A stretch of DNA of 64,000 bases from Mesostigma viride (Eukaryota > Streptophyta > Mesostigmatophyceae > Mesostigmatales > Mesostigmataceae). Under the pieces are notes generated by a model. The model was not told the origin of the DNA, made no database searches, and saw only the letters and a list, made by a program, of their open reading frames with translations. Numbering within the stretch: position 1 is the first letter of the stretch; each line of letters opens with the position of its first letter. The position numbers and the translations under genes were made by a program. The DNA lies in contig RPFO01000103.1 in assembly GCA_009746045.1 (NCBI GenBank), positions 1,459,121-1,523,120 of the forward strand, in the 5' to 3' direction. Shown piece after piece: positions 44,169-54,077 of the stretch.

Positions 44169-47100
44169 TGCATCGGGTAATACACCGTGCGGCACGCGAG
44201 GCTCCGGCGGTGGGTGTCACACCAGGTGTGGCAGCCTTTTCCTTGTTCCACGACGATGCGGCTAGGGCGCCGCATCTTGAGGCACATGCGGTAGCTGTGG
44301 GTGATCCCGCGGATACGCACCCCTGGGCTATTGGCGAACACCTTTCTGATGCGCAGCGCTCAGCCATGCTAAAGTGGCTAGGCACTGCAAGGGGGGCCTT
44401 CGCTTTCACAAGTGATGAACTGGGGTGTTTCAATGGTGGGACCATGCGTGTTCCATTGGACACTGACACTCCTTTGTTCCGACGCCAGCATCGCCTGAGT
44501 CAGGCCGAGTTGGATTTTGTAGCCGAGCAATGCAAGGAGTTAGAGGATGCCGGTATCATCAGGCAATCTTCCTCCAGCTATGCTGCTGCCATTGTCGTTG
44601 CGCCCAAGAAGGACGCTATCACCGGGGCATGGACGGGTATGCGCATGGCCACCGATCTGCGGTTGCTGAATGCACACACACCCGTGGACCGTTACCCCAT
44701 GCCACGTGTGGATGATGTCCTGGATAAGATATCTCCTCATGTGAAGTTTGTGTCCTCGCTGGACCTGCGTAGCGGCTTTCATCAGATCGCAGTTGCGCCG
44801 GAGGATCAGCGGAAGCTTGCATTCTGGGGGGCGGCAATTTGTATGAGTGGGTGCGCATGCCCTTTGGGCACCGCAACGCTAGTGCTGTTTTCCAACGAGC
44901 TATGGACAAAGTGCTTGCAGGTCTTCCTTTCGCCGCTTGTTACATTGATGATGTAATCGTCTTTAGCGCGACATTTGAGGAGCACCTGGCGCACTTGGAG
45001 CAGGTTCGCTTGGCTCTCGAGGAGCATAATATGCGGCTGCACCCTGAGAAGTGCAAGTTCGCCCAGCGGACCCTCTCATTCCTTGGTCATCAGATTGTGC
45101 CGGGTGGCCGGACGCCTGATGCCGCCAAGGTCGAATCCATTGCGCAGGCCGCCTTACCCACGGATGTCTCAGGGGTGCGGGCGTATTTGGGTTTGGCTGG
45201 CTATTACCGAGGTTACATTGAGAACTTCAGCAGCAAGGTGAAGCCCTTGACCGAGTTACTCAAGAAGGGGTGCGTGTGGGCGTGGGGTCCCGCACAGCAA
45301 CGCGCCATCGAGACGATCAAGCAGGAGCTCACGTCGGCACCGATTCTGCGCGCCCCTGACTATGCTTTGCCATTTGTGTTATATACCGACTGGTCCAAGG
45401 TAGGACTGGGTGCGGTCTTGGCGCAAAAGGATGGTGATGGGCGCGAGCACGTTATTGCTTATGCTAGTCGCAGCAACAACCCAGCGGAGAGCCGGTATTC
45501 TTCCTATGAGGGGGAGGCACTGGCTGTGGTGTGGGCCATCAAGCACTTTCGCCCGTATTTATTTGGGCGCGTGTTTACTCTGGTGACAGACCACCAGCCG
45601 CTTCAGTGGCTAATGACCAACACCAACCTGACGGGTAAGCTCGCCCGATGGGCCATGATTATCCAGGAGTACCACATGACCATTGTGCATCGGGCCGGCA
45701 AGGACCATGTCAACGCCGATGTGCTATCCCGATACGCCATGCCTACCACTGTTGACCACACTGGAGCCCGGGCCATGGGTGCCGAGGGCTCGTCTGGTTC
45801 TGTGGTCTTTGTGAACGCTGCTGGGTATGCGGCCGACGATGAGGAGGAGGCATGGTGGCGCAGTGTCGAGTACTCTGTGGCGGACTTCGGCATCAGCGAC
45901 GACCCGGTGCGGCCGTCTCCATTCACGCCATCCAAAGCTGTGTGCGCTATGGAAGAGGGTAGGTCTCTGTCCTTTGACATTGATCCTTCTCTGCAGCAGC
46001 TGATCGCTGTGCAGGCTCTCTTAGCGCGTAGCTCTCTTGCTGATTGCTACACCGCTGATATCTGGCTAGATGGTCGAGTGTTGGAGCAAGTGCAGGGTGC
46101 TGTCTTGACTCCTACTCCAGTCGATTGGACTCCTGCTCAGAAGGCGACGGAGTTGAACAGGGTGCAGCACAGGGCTGCAACCTATGGTTGGGAAGATGGG
46201 GTTTTGTACAAGCTGTTGGGCAAGCGTAGGGTGGTCGTCCCACCGCCTGACAAGCGCGTTGCTATAGTGCAGGCGTACCACGAGCGGTATGGTCACTTGG
46301 GTGGCAATCGCACGCTCAGCCTCGTACGGACCAGCTATTGGTGGAATAACATGCGACACACGGTGGCCCAGGTAGTGGCCAGCTGTGTCCCGTGTGCTCG
46401 AACCAAGGCTAACTTTAGCGCAGATCATGGTGCCAAGGAGCTGATGTCGCTTCCCATCAAGGGCTTGTTTTATCGCTGGCACGTCGATCTGTGCGGGCCG
46501 TTTCAGGAGAGCCCTGACGGCAACCTCTATGTCATGGTATGCGTGGAGAGCTTTAGCAAATGGGTTGAGTTGATCCCCATTGCTGACAAGCATGCCGCTA
46601 CCACAGCGAAGCATTTTGCGGACATCATAACCAGGTTTGGGGCTCCCGCGGAGGTAGTCACGGACCAGGGTGGTGAGTTCAGGGGTGAGTTCCAGGAGTT
46701 GCTGGATGGATGTCTTATTGATCACCGTCGCACTTCTCGGGAGCATCCTCAGGCCAATGGTTTGGCTGAGAGATTGGTGCAGACCGTCAAGCAGGCGCTG
46801 CGCAAGTGGAGCCTGCAGGTGCCGGAGTCGGCCAGGTGGGATCGCGAGTTGGCATGGATTGCCATGGGTTATCGCATGTCTCCCCAAGAGTCTCTCGCTA
46901 CCTTCTCCCCGTATTTCCTTCTGTTCGGGCGTAATCCTCTTTTGCCTACGGAGGCACAGGTTGCGCACCCCGAACCCATGGCCTTCGACAACGCTCAGCA
47001 ATTTTTGGTTGAGGTGCTGGCCAGGGCAGAGACTTTTAAGAAGGTCATGCCCATCGCGATGAACAACTTGTTCATTGCTCAGCACAGGGACTCCCTGCGC

Positions 47101-47592
47101 TACGCTCAGCGCCGGGGGGGCGCATACATGGCTCGCCAGCTGCGGTTTAGGCCAGGGCAGTATGTTTTCCTGCGCACTCAGCTGAAGCACACTTTGGATG
47201 TGGAGGCGGGGCCCACCATTTTGCGCATTGTGGCTATCAAACCATCGGGAGTGGCAATTTTGGAGGGCGCCGACGGGAGCCGTACGACAGACAACCTCAG
47301 CAATCTCAGTCCCTGCTCGCTGCCCAATTTGGTCCACGACCTCCAACCGCACACATCTCGCCGAGTCAAGGACGCCCAGTGTCAGGTTTGTCACCGGGTC
47401 GATCAGGCGGAGTCCATGTTATTGTGTGATCAGTGTAACTGTGGTTGGCACATGCAGTGCTTGCAGCCAGTGGTCACCAGCATTCCGGAGGGGGATTGGT
47501 TTTGTCCAGTGTGCACCGCTGCGCAGTTTACCTCCCGCAGCTTGACTGCGGTCACCGCTGCCCTTGTCTTGGTACGATCGCTGTCTTCGTGA
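44169..47592 (+). CDS. Gypsy G pol: RT, RNase H, integrase, GPY/F-like module, PHD finger
   Basis: Ty3/gypsy pol. RT covers 44,480-45,100 (MATDLRLLN, LDLRSGFHQI, MPFGHRNASAVFQ, catalytic YIDD at 44,941). A one-base loss in a G run (44826-44831) splits the frame just before the MPFG region. RNase H (45,360-45,720) has YTDWSKVGLGAVL, YEGEALAVVWAIKHF and VTDHQPLQWL. Integrase has an H2C2 finger (HERYGHLGGN, CVPCARTKA) and a DDE core (WHVDLCGPF, VTDQGGEF, GLAERLVQTV). The tail has RFRPGQYVFLR and GPTILRIVAIKPSG, then a PHD finger with the full C4HC3 set at 47,383-47,520 (CQVC, LLCDQCNCGWHMQC, FCPVC). A chromodomain is usual at this place in chromoviruses; here it is a PHD finger. Upstream the frame is cut by the array. 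Confidence 0.95.
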
Positions 47593-47616
47593 TGGGGCCG
47601 GTCGCCAGCGAGGGGG

Positions 47617-47662
47617 GGAATCATGGGACAGGTCCTCGCCCACCCCACAGGGCATGCACTTA
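47617..47662 (+). repeat. Polypurine tract and first part of terminal module
   Basis: GAGGGGGGGAA (47609-47619) is followed by TCATGGGACAGG. The module is cut at GGCATGCA and continues at 49438. Confidence 0.7.
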
Positions 47663-49433
47663 TGTCTAATCACCAAGAAAATGTCCTCATATGAGGACAT
47701 TTTTAAGCATGGATACCATTTGTAATAACTCACACATTTCAACATATCCATGGGTACGGCATGGAACCATGTTCATTTATGATATGTTCAAGAGTAGCAA
47801 TGCTTAACATCCATGAAATATGCTCATGGTATAATGGTTTACGATTTATGAATGCAGGGGGGTCGCTACGCGAGTGACCAACAAGCACTCAAGTAAACAA
47901 TATGCCCAGAAAGAAGGCAGGGCCAGGTCATGGCTGGTCCTGAAAATGCACCCAAGGTGTCCACAACATGTCTACATTACACCCTCGCTATCCTAGACCC
48001 TGCAGCCTGCCGGGGGGGGGCACAAAATGTAACTGGCAGCCAGGGACCATGGTGCAGGCCAAATAGCAGGTGTAAAGCTAGCTCAAAGCTAGCTCAGTCC
48101 AAAGAATGAAATAAGAAGCAAATACTTGCCAAGGTTAGGTCCGTGATCGTTATTGGAGGCTTGGCTGCCACCACGGTGCTCGACAATGATGCTGAAGCCT
48201 TCAATCATATATGAAGCAGATACTGCAAAGAGGCACAAATAGCAATACAAGCACAATGTAAGCATGACAAGCTCAAGTTTCCAAGCCAGTCTAGCTCACT
48301 TGGACATGAGGTTAAGCGTTAGAAACATATGGGCAACATCCCAGCAAGCCTTGAAAAAGTTTTCAGCAACAAGGCAGTATATGTGTTAAATCAAACTACC
48401 ACATTGCAACTAAGCACAGTGACTTCTACTTGCTGCTGTTTTGACGACGCAAGGCCGTTTACCTTTTCAGTGACACCACGGGAAAAGAAAGCATTACCCA
48501 GCAAACTTCCTTTAAGTTCCCCGGACACAGGCGTAATCACAACCACGACGTTGGGCATTGAAAAGAACCGGAATCATTAAGTCTGCGGGGGTTATAAGCT
48601 ACGATACTCTTGACACGCTTATTTAGAACGATGCGGTTGCGGATGACATCCGGAACCTTGTTCTTGACGTGCGCCCAGGCCGCCAGCTGCGCGGGACAGC
48701 TCAAGAAATATATATTAAAGGACGGTGACGCCCGGGAAGCACCCAGCCTTGCGGCAAAAGTAAAATATGGCTCGCGCTCGCCGTGGTTTTCGCCAGGCGT
48801 GACTGCGATATCACGACGAAAAAATGGAGACTCTTTGACCCATCTAACTGCCCAGGTCCCTCTGTTGCCCGGGTCGCCCATTAACCCAGAAGCGTACCAT
48901 AACCCATACTCGCGATATCCGCAGCGCCTGGGCGGAAAAAGAAATTGTAAAACCGAACTGCATACTGACCTATCATGCCATCTACGTAGCTTCCAGATTT
49001 TCTTCAACGATGCCAAAATCCGTTCATGAACAATATTTTCGACATATACAAAGCACCTGCACGTCAAAAGCAGCATCTTCGAAATGACTAGATGATGATC
49101 TAAAGTTCTGTCTTCATTCGGGGCAAAATAATGGCCTATAACGTTCAGGCAAGCCTCAGAACTGGAACGACCCCATAGCCGTCACTCGACAAAATGCTCG
49201 ATTACATTGCAACGTTCTTGCTGTAGTAGGTACTTTTCCTCGCCTCATATTTTCCAGGTACGGTCGGCCCCTGTCGACCCCGGGGGCTTGGCGCGCTCAG
49301 TACCTATCCCAGTTTCGCGCCAAAACCCACCAGGGATCCTCAGGACCAACTTTGGCGCCAAAACCGCCCCCCTGACCCCCCCCGTCTCAAACGAGGACTA
49401 TGTCCTCAAATGAGGACATTTGGTTTTTGGACA
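47663..49433. mobile_element. Non-autonomous DNA transposon with palindrome-containing inverted ends
   Basis: 1,771 bp inserted in the gypsy terminal module. The ends read TGTCTAATCACCAAG and, on the complement, TGTCCAAAAACCAA. Each is followed by a palindromic word, ATGTCCTCATATGAGGACAT on the left and the same with ATTT on the right. CTTA (or ACTTA) flanks both sides. The interior has only short frames and no recognised transposase. Superfamily unknown. Confidence 0.7.
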
Positions 49434-49437
49434 CTTA

Positions 49438-49540
49438 CGGCAGGCACGTCAGCTCAGCTCACTTGGGTTTTACCAAATTAAGCTGAGTGGCCAGCCGCCA
49501 TGGTGGCGCCGGAGATTGTGGCACGCAGACGCGACAGCTG
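49438..49540 (+). repeat. Terminal module of gypsy G, second part
   Basis: Completes the module begun at 47617 and ends GCGACAGC, immediately before TGTCACGG at 49541. Confidence 0.7.
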
Positions 49541-50073
49541 TCACGGACGCGAGCTATGTCATCCGGGCGGCGCCCACTATATGCACAAGACCGGTGACGT
49601 GCGCAAGGAATTTGTTTTCTACGCATTTTCGACAAAGGCTAGTGACCGGGGGGGGACACTAGCACTTGCAGCATAAGAGCGGACGAAAGTGTACGCGCGC
49701 CGGGCCAGGCACAGCTGGGCGCGCAGCACTGACTTGAGCGGACGGCAGCACAAGTGCGCAGCGTCGAGAGGATCATACGCGTGTTAGTAGTGGACAGCTG
49801 GAGCTGAAGCTGGACTGCTGGACTTCAACAGCGCCGAGGCTATTGACAGGCCAGGTGTCTTTGTGGTGTAGAATAGCGGGTCAACGTTATGAGGACTGGA
49901 CAGAAAATGGAAAAGGACAATTTGCGGTGCAATCATGGGACAGGTCCTCGCCCACCCCACAGGGCATGCAGTTAAGGCAGGCACGTCAGCTCAGCTCACT
50001 TGGGTTTTACCAAATTAAGCTGAGTGGCCAGCCGCCATGGTGGCGCCGGAGATTGTGGCACGCAGACGCGACA
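49541..50073 (+). mobile_element. Gypsy G 3' terminal repeat (internally deleted)
   Basis: 49541-49929 matches the first 390 bp of the 5' LTR-like region. The sequence then jumps to the 140-bp module (49930-50073), which ends GCGACA at the target duplication. Compared with 540-2010, which has LTR-like region plus module over 1.47 kb, this copy lacks about 0.9 kb. TGTCACG and CGCGACA would make a near-perfect LTR-type inverted end. Confidence 0.7.
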
Positions 50074-50077
50074 AAAA
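50074..50077. repeat. Target-site duplication of gypsy G (right), AAAA
   Basis: See 13113-13116. Confidence 0.8.
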
Positions 50078-50985
50078 GGTGAGGACATTATTGGTTTGGC
50101 GTTTAGCTGGGTAGTCACCCCTGCTGCCCAAGATGCCCTGTCAGCATAGCTACCAGAGTCAGCCAACCTGGATGGCATTTTTCTTATCACATGCCTGATG
50201 GCTCTCATGGTACGTTCTACTAACCCCTGACGTTCATGATCTTGAGCCCCAGACAGTACTTCTATCTTGGGCAGATCATTCCTGTCCTGAATGCAGAGAA
50301 ACTGCTGATCCAGCATTACTTTTTCAATGGGGTGAAAACGTGCCAAGGCTATCTGTAAAGCTCTGTGCAGCTGCTCTTTATTCATCCCAGGCAGGGGCTC
50401 CACTACCACAAACCTTGACCAGGCATCCTTTATGACTAGGTAGTATACCGTGTCCTTCACCACGTGTATAACATCCCCAACCAGTTTGCCTCTAGCCAGT
50501 GGTGGTGTGGCCACATGCCATTTCCTGGGCTTAGGAGCATATAGCTGACATTGCTCACAGTGCTTACGTACGTGCCTGCACATCTGTCTCAGATCATGGC
50601 CTTGTATTTTATTGGCTAGCCTTTCAGCCACAGCCTCATGGCCCATAACCTTGTGCAGTTTCTCTGCTAGAGCACCATACGTGATTACCTTTTCTGCTGC
50701 TGCACTAAGGGAAGCTATGGTGGGGTCACGCATCATGTGTGACAGGGTCATATCATATGCCACATCCCAATCCACATCCTCACACTCAGGCAACACTTGG
50801 CAGACAGAAGGTAACAGGAAACCATTTGTGAAAAATGGTGAGGGTAGCTTACCTAGGTGTCTCCCTGGTCTGCTGCCCCCGCGCGGTTGTAGCGCCCTGG
50901 CGTGTTCTTGTTGTGCCTGGGAGCCGTGCAGCGCGCTCCTGCTGCAATGGGGTGACGTGTTTTCCAGCATCCAGGACAAACATCC
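50078..50985 (-). pseudogene. Copia A integrase zinc finger and core
   Basis: Minus-strand frame with the zinc region (LHKVMGHEA, KHCEQCQ) and core: GDVIHVVKDTVYYLVIKDAWS, then MLDQQFLCIQ and GLVERTMRAIRHV, supplying Asp, Asp and Glu. The Asp-Glu gap is about 30 residues, shorter than the usual 35. It runs into the gypsy insertion, and the C-terminal tail is at 12717-13112 in phase. It is offset by one frame from gag upstream. Confidence 0.8.
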
Positions 50986-51910
50986 ACGTCAGAAGGTCAT
51001 AGTCAGGTTTGCCCTTCCAGCAATCATCCTTTAGGTGCCCCTTACAAAGGCACCTAGTACAATGTTTGGTGGGGTCATGAGGTAACCTCTTGTCCCCCCC
51101 TGCTGGCTTAGCACCCCCTGGCTTGCTAGCTCCCCCACTTTGTTTTCTGTTTTTGTTGTTATTATTCTTCCCCCCCCCCTTGTTTCCACCTCCCCCACTT
51201 TTATTGTTTTTGTTTTTATCCCCCCCCATCACCGCCTTCACCTGGGCCACCAGCGACTGCAACTGCTTTTTAGAGAGCCCCGTACCAGAGGCCTCCTCCC
51301 CCTTAACCTGCTTCACCTTTACATCCTTGGCTGCAGCAGCAAATGGCTCTAGGCACTGCTGCACATAAGCCATTGCTTTCCTGAAGTCCTCCCACTTATC
51401 CTTCAGACCTGCCAGTATGACTGACAGGGTGGTAGGGTCCAGTTCTGCCTTTTGTAGCCATAGGTGCACTAGGTACTTGGCATTGAGCTTCTTAAGCTCC
51501 TCATCCCCCTCTATGTACATGACATACTTCTTGTTGTCACTCACATAGTCACGCTTGTTGACCTTGTACGCCTCTATCCACTGGAAGCCCTTAAGTACTT
51601 CTAAGTGCTCCCCCGTGGTGACGAGTGCCCTAAGGTCTACCATGAACTGCGCCCACAAAACATTTTCTGCCACGTCCACCCCACTGCTGGCACGCTTTTG
51701 GTACAACTGTACCAACTGCTGGATGGGCTTGGCAGATTGATGTATGGGTGTGGATGCACGCAGGGACAAACCAATCACGCACATTATCACTAGCATACGC
51801 ATGTGAGAGCATTCTCTAGCCTCGTCCTGGGTATGGCCCTCTGGCAGCCCCGGGAATACTAGCTTATCCTCTTTCTTCTTCGGATCAAACCTGGGCCTAC
51901 ACAAGGCCAT
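50849..51910 (-). CDS. Copia A Gag
   Basis: 353 residues from ATG 51910 (MALCRPRFDPKKKEDK). Capsid-like helices (LWAQFMVDLRALV, YLVHLWLQKAELDPTTLSVI, LKDKWEDFRKAMAYV) lead through a Lys/Asn/Gly linker to a CTRCLCKGHLKDDC zinc knuckle. Its start codon overlaps the last 14 nt of the upstream ORF in another frame, which suggests coupled translation. It ends shortly after the knuckle, where the integrase frame begins. Confidence 0.85.
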   Translation of the reverse strand: MALCRPRFDPKKKEDKLVFPGLPEGHTQDEARECSHMRMLVIMCVIGLSLRASTPIHQSAKPIQQLVQLYQKRASSGVDVAENVLWAQFMVDLRALVTTGEHLEVLKGFQWIEAYKVNKRDYVSDNKKYVMYIEGDEELKKLNAKYLVHLWLQKAELDPTTLSVILAGLKDKWEDFRKAMAYVQQCLEPFAAAAKDVKVKQVKGEEASGTGLSKKQLQSLVAQVKAVMGGDKNKNNKSGGGGNKGGGKNNNNKNRKQSGGASKPGGAKPAGGDKRLPHDPTKHCTRCLCKGHLKDDCWKGKPDYDLLTWMFVLDAGKHVTPLQQERAARLPGTTRTRQGATTARGQQTRETPR

Positions 51911-52658
51911 GGTGGTTGTGGTTGTCGTTCCTGCAGGTGGCTGCTGCTGCTGTTGCTGTTGCTGCTGCATGCTGCTCCCCGCCCGCTTGTTGTGCTGGTG
52001 CAGATTCTTGGGTGCCGTGTCCTCCCCCGCCCTGGTTGCCCCCCCTGTTTCCGCCATCCTCCCCCTCATCCCTCCTGCGCTTGGGTTGTGGCGCACATGC
52101 CTCCGCCTGTGCCCGACGCTTGGCTGGCTTCAATGAAGCCACCAACCTCGCCACCGTGTCGGCCAGCCTGCCGTGCTCCGCCGGGGTGAGCTCCCTCCCC
52201 TCGTCTAGCATCTGCTGCGCCAGACGGAGCTGCTGCCGGATATCCTCTCGGTGCGACAATGTCGCTGGACCAGGTTCTCCCCGGTGCGTCACCCGTGTGC
52301 GCGCTGCAGTGCCATCTCTGTTAGAGATGGTGTGGGTAGGTTGCGACAAAAAATGATACAACTGCTCCGTGGTAATCCTCTCGTCGGGCATTAAACCAAA
52401 TTCTGCCCTTACCGCCTCCCCCATGCACCCTCGCACCGCTGCCTTCTTGATGTTGTTGGACATGCGACGTCGCTGCTTGAGCATACGCCGCTCCAGCCTG
52501 CCGACGCTCGCCTCCCAGGCGGCCAGCTTCCGGCGATACCGCTCCTCGGCCTCCCTGCGAGCCGGCCCCTGCAATGGCGCCAGCTCGGCGACCTTCCTGT
52601 ACTTCCAGGTCTTCATGTCGCGGGTCAGACGTTCACACCGCACCTTGGTGTGAGACAT
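51897..52658 (-). CDS. Copia A accessory ORF b (basic coiled-coil protein)
   Basis: 253 residues from ATG 52658, which lies one base after the stop of the preceding ORF (TAAGATG). It is rich in Arg and Glu with a long helical stretch (EAEERYRRKLAAWEASVGRL, RRMLKQRRR). Downstream lie LSHREDIRQQLRLAQQMLD and a basic patch (PKRRRDE), with a Thr/Ala/His-rich end. No family is recognised. Stop-start coupling on both sides suggests a polycistronic RNA. Confidence 0.65.
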   Translation of the reverse strand: MSHTKVRCERLTRDMKTWKYRKVAELAPLQGPARREAEERYRRKLAAWEASVGRLERRMLKQRRRMSNNIKKAAVRGCMGEAVRAEFGLMPDERITTEQLYHFLSQPTHTISNRDGTAARTRVTHRGEPGPATLSHREDIRQQLRLAQQMLDEGRELTPAEHGRLADTVARLVASLKPAKRRAQAEACAPQPKRRRDEGEDGGNRGGNQGGGGHGTQESAPAQQAGGEQHAAATATAAAATCRNDNHNHHGLV

Positions 52659-52659
52659 C

Positions 52660-53581
52660 TTAATTAACCCGAATCCTCGCCGCGAGCGCCTCCGCCCGAT
52701 CGCGCTCCTGCTGCTCGCGCAGCTTCCTCTGCGCAATCACATTGCGCCACCGCTGCTTCTTCTCCCGCTCCGCCTTGAAGACCGCCAGCCTCCGCTGCGC
52801 CTCCTTCTCGCGCGCCTGCATTGCCGGCGTCATCTCCACCAGGTCGTCCGCTTCAGACGCCGACGGACCCGTCAAAGAAAACTCAGACTCCTGCAGAACC
52901 CCATCGATCTCCCTCGGGATCGTCGCAGACCGACGAAGGCGTTGGAAGCACGCCAGGTCTGCTCGCCTCACCACCTCATGGGTCGGCGACGCTGACCTCC
53001 TCAGGGCCGCGCGGACCCGAGCAGCGTCCTCCATCTGTTGGGAGCGCTCACGTGAGCGCACGTCCAACCTCCGCTCTTCCGCGGACTCCTGCTCCTGCAG
53101 GCTACGCGCCATTGCAGCATCAGCTGCCACCTGCGCACTGCGAGCCTCGTCCGCCGACGATGGCTGCAAACCGAACAGACCCAGTGAGCTGGTCTCCGAC
53201 TCACTGCCGGAATCCCCACTCGCCTGCTCATCCGACTCGGAAGGCCCCCGCCCCGCACCGCATGGTGCGTATGGCGGTCCCCTCGGAACCACCACTGGGG
53301 TCGACCCCCTGAGTCGTCCTGCGCATCAGTGGGATGCGCACAACATTCTCCACCACGTCCCGGTACGATGGGTCCTGCGCCTCCATCGCCACATCGTCCG
53401 GATGCATGGGATCCTTACTGTCAGTGTCCTCAAAATCCTGGCGCATGCTCGCCAAAATCGAATCAGACGTCCCCGAGTCATCGGACGTCGGGGACGAGGA
53501 AGAGTGCCTGCGCACCTCCTCCTCAGAGGACTCATCGCGCATGAGGGCCTTGCCCTTGTTGTTGTTTGGGTTAGAAGACAT
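52660..53581 (-). pseudogene. Copia A accessory ORF a (acidic/coiled-coil)
   Basis: Begins at ATG 53581 (MSSNPNNNKGKALMRDESSE) with a Ser/Asp-rich acidic N-terminus. A frame change in 53228-53295 leads into a Glu/Arg-rich coiled coil (RSLQEQESAEERRLDVRSRE, QRRLAVFKAEREKKQRWR) that ends at TAA 52660-52662. The change may be a real mutation or a base-calling error. No family is recognised. Confidence 0.6.
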
Positions 53582-53681
53582 TTTCAAGAAAAATGGGTGT
53601 AGAAAAACCGGGTTTCGAGAAATGAACGCTTGAACGCTCGTCGTCAAAAAATGCACACCTCACGGAGTGCTTTTTAATGCA

Positions 53682-54072
53682 AGTTAGTGCAGGCTGAGAG
53701 CTTGGGAAACTCAGTGCATGCAAACGGTGCCAAATGGCCAGTGTGGAGACGACGAGACACCTTGGCATTAGGATAGAATGGCACATATACCGCTGGTCAG
53801 CCGTCAATTGCGGCTGACCAGACTTTGCGTAAGTTAATTAAGCCTAACTTACTGGTCCTGGACGGACTAGCCTATCAGTTACAACCTGATCTAGTCAGTC
53901 CTAACATGACAACTATAGTCCCGGTACTGGGGTACCGGCTCATCACATACTGAGTCTAGCCACGTGTCCATGCCACGACTTCTCTAGTCCAGCACCGTCC
54001 CAGTACCCAATTGGGCGCCGGCGGTGCTGGCACGTGTCCACTTAGGCTACAGGCGGGAGACTTAGACTAACT
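53682..54072 (-). mobile_element. Copia A 5' LTR
   Basis: 391 bp with the same AGTTAGT...ACTAACT ends as 9585-9960, but with about 15 bp of extra sequence near 53830-53850. It is followed on the plus strand by the ACTAC duplication (54073-54077). Confidence 0.9.
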
Positions 54073-54077
54073 ACTAC

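Noticed and set aside
46066-47394. 442-residue open frame on the minus strand
   Set aside because: It lies exactly antisense to the gypsy integrase and PHD region, has no domain of its own and is explained by codon bias of the sense gene.
48329-49076. Open frames of up to 179 residues at 48.3-49.1 kb
   Set aside because: They are inside the non-autonomous DNA transposon, lack domain patterns and have no splice or start context that supports a gene.
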